From assembly GCA_031282665.1 (NCBI GenBank), contig JAITDH010000057.1, positions 1 to 7,002 of the forward strand: a stretch of 7,002 nt of DNA, written 5' to 3'. The position numbers were made by a program, and so were the translations under genes. Source of the DNA: Zoogloeaceae bacterium (GTDB lineage: Bacteria; Pseudomonadota; Gammaproteobacteria; Burkholderiales; Rhodocyclaceae). A model generated the notes under the pieces. The model was not told the origin of the DNA. It saw only the letters and a program-made list of their open reading frames with translations, and did no database searches. Shown here in pieces: positions 5,658-7,002 of the stretch; positions within the stretch are counted from its first letter, which is position 1, and each line of letters begins with the position of its first letter.

Positions 5658-6800
5658 TTAATTATTCATATGAAATTTTCTGGCCAGTGAAGTAGAAGGC
5701 GCTTCGACGGAGTGATACATGATTACAGCAGCAGCTATGGAAGTGAATGTGGCGGTAAGGATTATCATTGGTCCGCCAATAGCTGGAGAAAGATGATTGC
5801 CGATTCCGAGCGAGCCGGATATAACGGCAACAGGATATATGATAGAGGGATGAAACAAATATAACGAATAAGATACTTTCCCCAGGTAGGGCAGCAATGG
5901 ATGCTCGAATTGCGTCCTCGACAGGATAATCATGATGAAAATAGCCATGGCTATAGGGTAGGATAAGCCCAAGCGCAATATATCATGTTGTGATGGATCC
6001 GAGCTGCGAAGAACAATGATTCCAATAGTGATGAGAAATACTGCGGCAAAAATGACAGGAACCGAAAACAGGGTCAATCCTTGAAAGGATCGGATAGACG
6101 GGATTTCACCCGACTCTATGACGTTTCTGAATAATGCGCCGAAAAACATGATGGCAAGGTGGAAGCATGTCATACCAAGACGGTGGAAATCATCCCCTTT
6201 TTCAATTACCTTCAATAATGAACCAAGCCAGACAAGAATGACCACGGATACAAAAAATAAAAAAACAACGCAAAAAGAAAGAGCGCTTCTCTTCAAATTC
6301 AAGCCATATTGATACAATATGAATACGCAGACATAGAACACAAGTTCCACATGCAAGGTCCAATATAGGCCGGCTATGGATTGAAAGCCAAGATACTCTT
6401 GGAACATCAATATATTCGCAAAGGCGTCCCGTATTGGAACAGACTCTCCCAAGAATATCCAGACACCACATAAAGAAGCCAAAATGGATACCCAATAGGT
6501 TGGGTAAAGACGGAAAAACCTCCGGATCCAAAACCTGATCCCTCCGCCTTTGGATTTCTCGCCCAAGCTGGAAGGGATCAAGAAGCCGCTTATCAAGAAA
6601 AAAACGACGACGCCAATACGGCCAATATCGATCGTGGTGAAAAATTTCAATAAGGGATAGCCATCCCCATAAACAAATCTTTGCGCAACCTCGGAGCTAT
6701 GCATGATAACGACAGAAATTGCCGCAATGCCACGCATGGCATCGATTTTGTTCGACCTGCCGACATTTTTATAATTGTCGAGGAGGGACCTTGGATTCAC
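5658..6800 (-). CDS. Acyltransferase 3 (OafA/YrhL-type) membrane O-acyltransferase
   Basis: This 380-residue polytopic inner-membrane protein belongs to a family that moves acetyl or other acyl groups onto surface sugars such as LPS O-antigen, exopolysaccharide or peptidoglycan. Family landmarks are IDAMRGIAAISVVIMHSSE (19-37), with the conserved R23 and H34, then GVVVFFLISGFLI (63-75), RRFFRLYPTYW (93-103), LYWTLHVELVFYV (145-157, the usual WTL..E motif) and SYSLYLFHPSI (310-320). About ten hydrophobic segments are visible, and no fused SGNH domain is present. The only start giving the full N-terminus is GTG at 6800-6798; an ATG at 6737 would cut the first motif. No clear Shine-Dalgarno precedes it. 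It lies 31 bp after the SulP-like stop on the same strand and is distinctly AT-richer than the left half of the window, consistent with acquisition by transfer. The acyl acceptor is unknown. Confidence 0.88.
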   Translation of the reverse strand: MNPRSLLDNYKNVGRSNKIDAMRGIAAISVVIMHSSEVAQRFVYGDGYPLLKFFTTIDIGRIGVVVFFLISGFLIPSSLGEKSKGGGIRFWIRRFFRLYPTYWVSILASLCGVWIFLGESVPIRDAFANILMFQEYLGFQSIAGLYWTLHVELVFYVCVFILYQYGLNLKRSALSFCVVFLFFVSVVILVWLGSLLKVIEKGDDFHRLGMTCFHLAIMFFGALFRNVIESGEIPSIRSFQGLTLFSVPVIFAAVFLITIGIIVLRSSDPSQHDILRLGLSYPIAMAIFIMIILSRTQFEHPLLPYLGKVSYSLYLFHPSIIYPVAVISGSLGIGNHLSPAIGGPMIILTATFTSIAAAVIMYHSVEAPSTSLARKFHMNN

Positions 6801-6831
6801 GGGTAACCGGTGAGGATGAATCTATTGGGCG

Positions 6832-7002
6832 TCAAGAAGCCTCCCCAGGCGGAACATTGGCGGTGTCGGCGGACGCTTGCTCCCCGGCATCACTTTCCTG
6901 CAAACGTCGTTCCGCCGCGCGCAGGGCGGCGATGATGTTGGGGAAGAGGTTCTCCGCGCCCACTTCGCGCAGGAAGCCGACGCGCTCCAGGGTGGTTTTC
7001 GG
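6832..7002 (-). CDS. C-terminal end of a probable SulP-family anion transporter (STAS domain)
   Basis: Only the last 56 codons and the TGA stop (6834-6832) are present; the gene enters from the right edge. The readable segment TLERVGFLREVGAENLFPNI followed by IAALRAAERR resembles the last helix region of the STAS domain in SulP sulfate/bicarbonate transporters. There a pattern of the type l.raGl...iG..nif..i..Al is characteristic. A disordered, Ala/Glu-rich tail of about 25 residues follows, ending PPGEAS. Base use is GC-rich, like petABC and unlike the neighbouring acyltransferase. The membrane part is outside the window, so a free-standing STAS or unrelated protein cannot be fully excluded. 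Confidence 0.6.
   Translation of the reverse strand, partial: PKTTLERVGFLREVGAENLFPNIIAALRAAERRLQESDAGEQASADTANVPPGEAS

Noticed and set aside
6803..6837. TTGACG on the minus strand as a -35 box for the acyltransferase
   Set aside because: No -10-like hexamer occurs at 16-18 bp spacing; the bases there are GC-rich.

Overview
The window looks like a GC-rich proteobacterial chromosome, most likely a betaproteobacterium (inference). The reasons are the run petA-petB-petC followed directly by sspA and sspB, a cytochrome b with a PVWY Qo motif, and an SspA beginning MMNLYSGTTCP. The genus cannot be told from the sequence alone.

Layout from left to right. Positions 1-164 (minus strand) hold the first 54 codons of a periplasmic amino-acid-binding protein running out of the window. 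Positions 165-530 are a divergent intergenic region with a small palindrome, a 137-bp structured repeat (copy 1) and a good sigma-70-type promoter for the pet operon. Positions 531-3177 are petABC, the three catalytic subunits of the cytochrome bc1 complex (Rieske protein, cytochrome b, cytochrome c1). The genes are tightly packed: a 2-bp gap, then a 4-bp ATGA overlap. A stem-loop with a T-tract at 3196-3241 separates petC from sspA (3260-3856) and sspB (3863-4312). These encode the RNA-polymerase-associated stringent starvation protein A and the ClpXP adaptor SspB.

After sspB the content becomes accessory. There is a family-25-like glycosyltransferase (4351-5010) and a small uncharacterised protein (5030-5488). 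A second copy of the structured repeat (5482-5619) supplies the stop codon of that small protein. On the opposite strand lies an AT-richer membrane acyltransferase of the acyltransferase-3/OafA type (5658-6800). At the right edge, also on the minus strand, are the last 56 codons of a probable SulP anion transporter (STAS domain end). The glycosyltransferase and acyltransferase suggest cell-surface glycan synthesis or decoration, possibly acquired later than the housekeeping genes around them.

No undescribed enzymatic system is evident. The most interesting structure is the pair of about 138-bp elements in direct orientation. They have inverted ends of about 45 bp and two internal hairpins whose stems are identical between copies while the loops differ. 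They look like a non-autonomous mobile or REP/MITE-like family.
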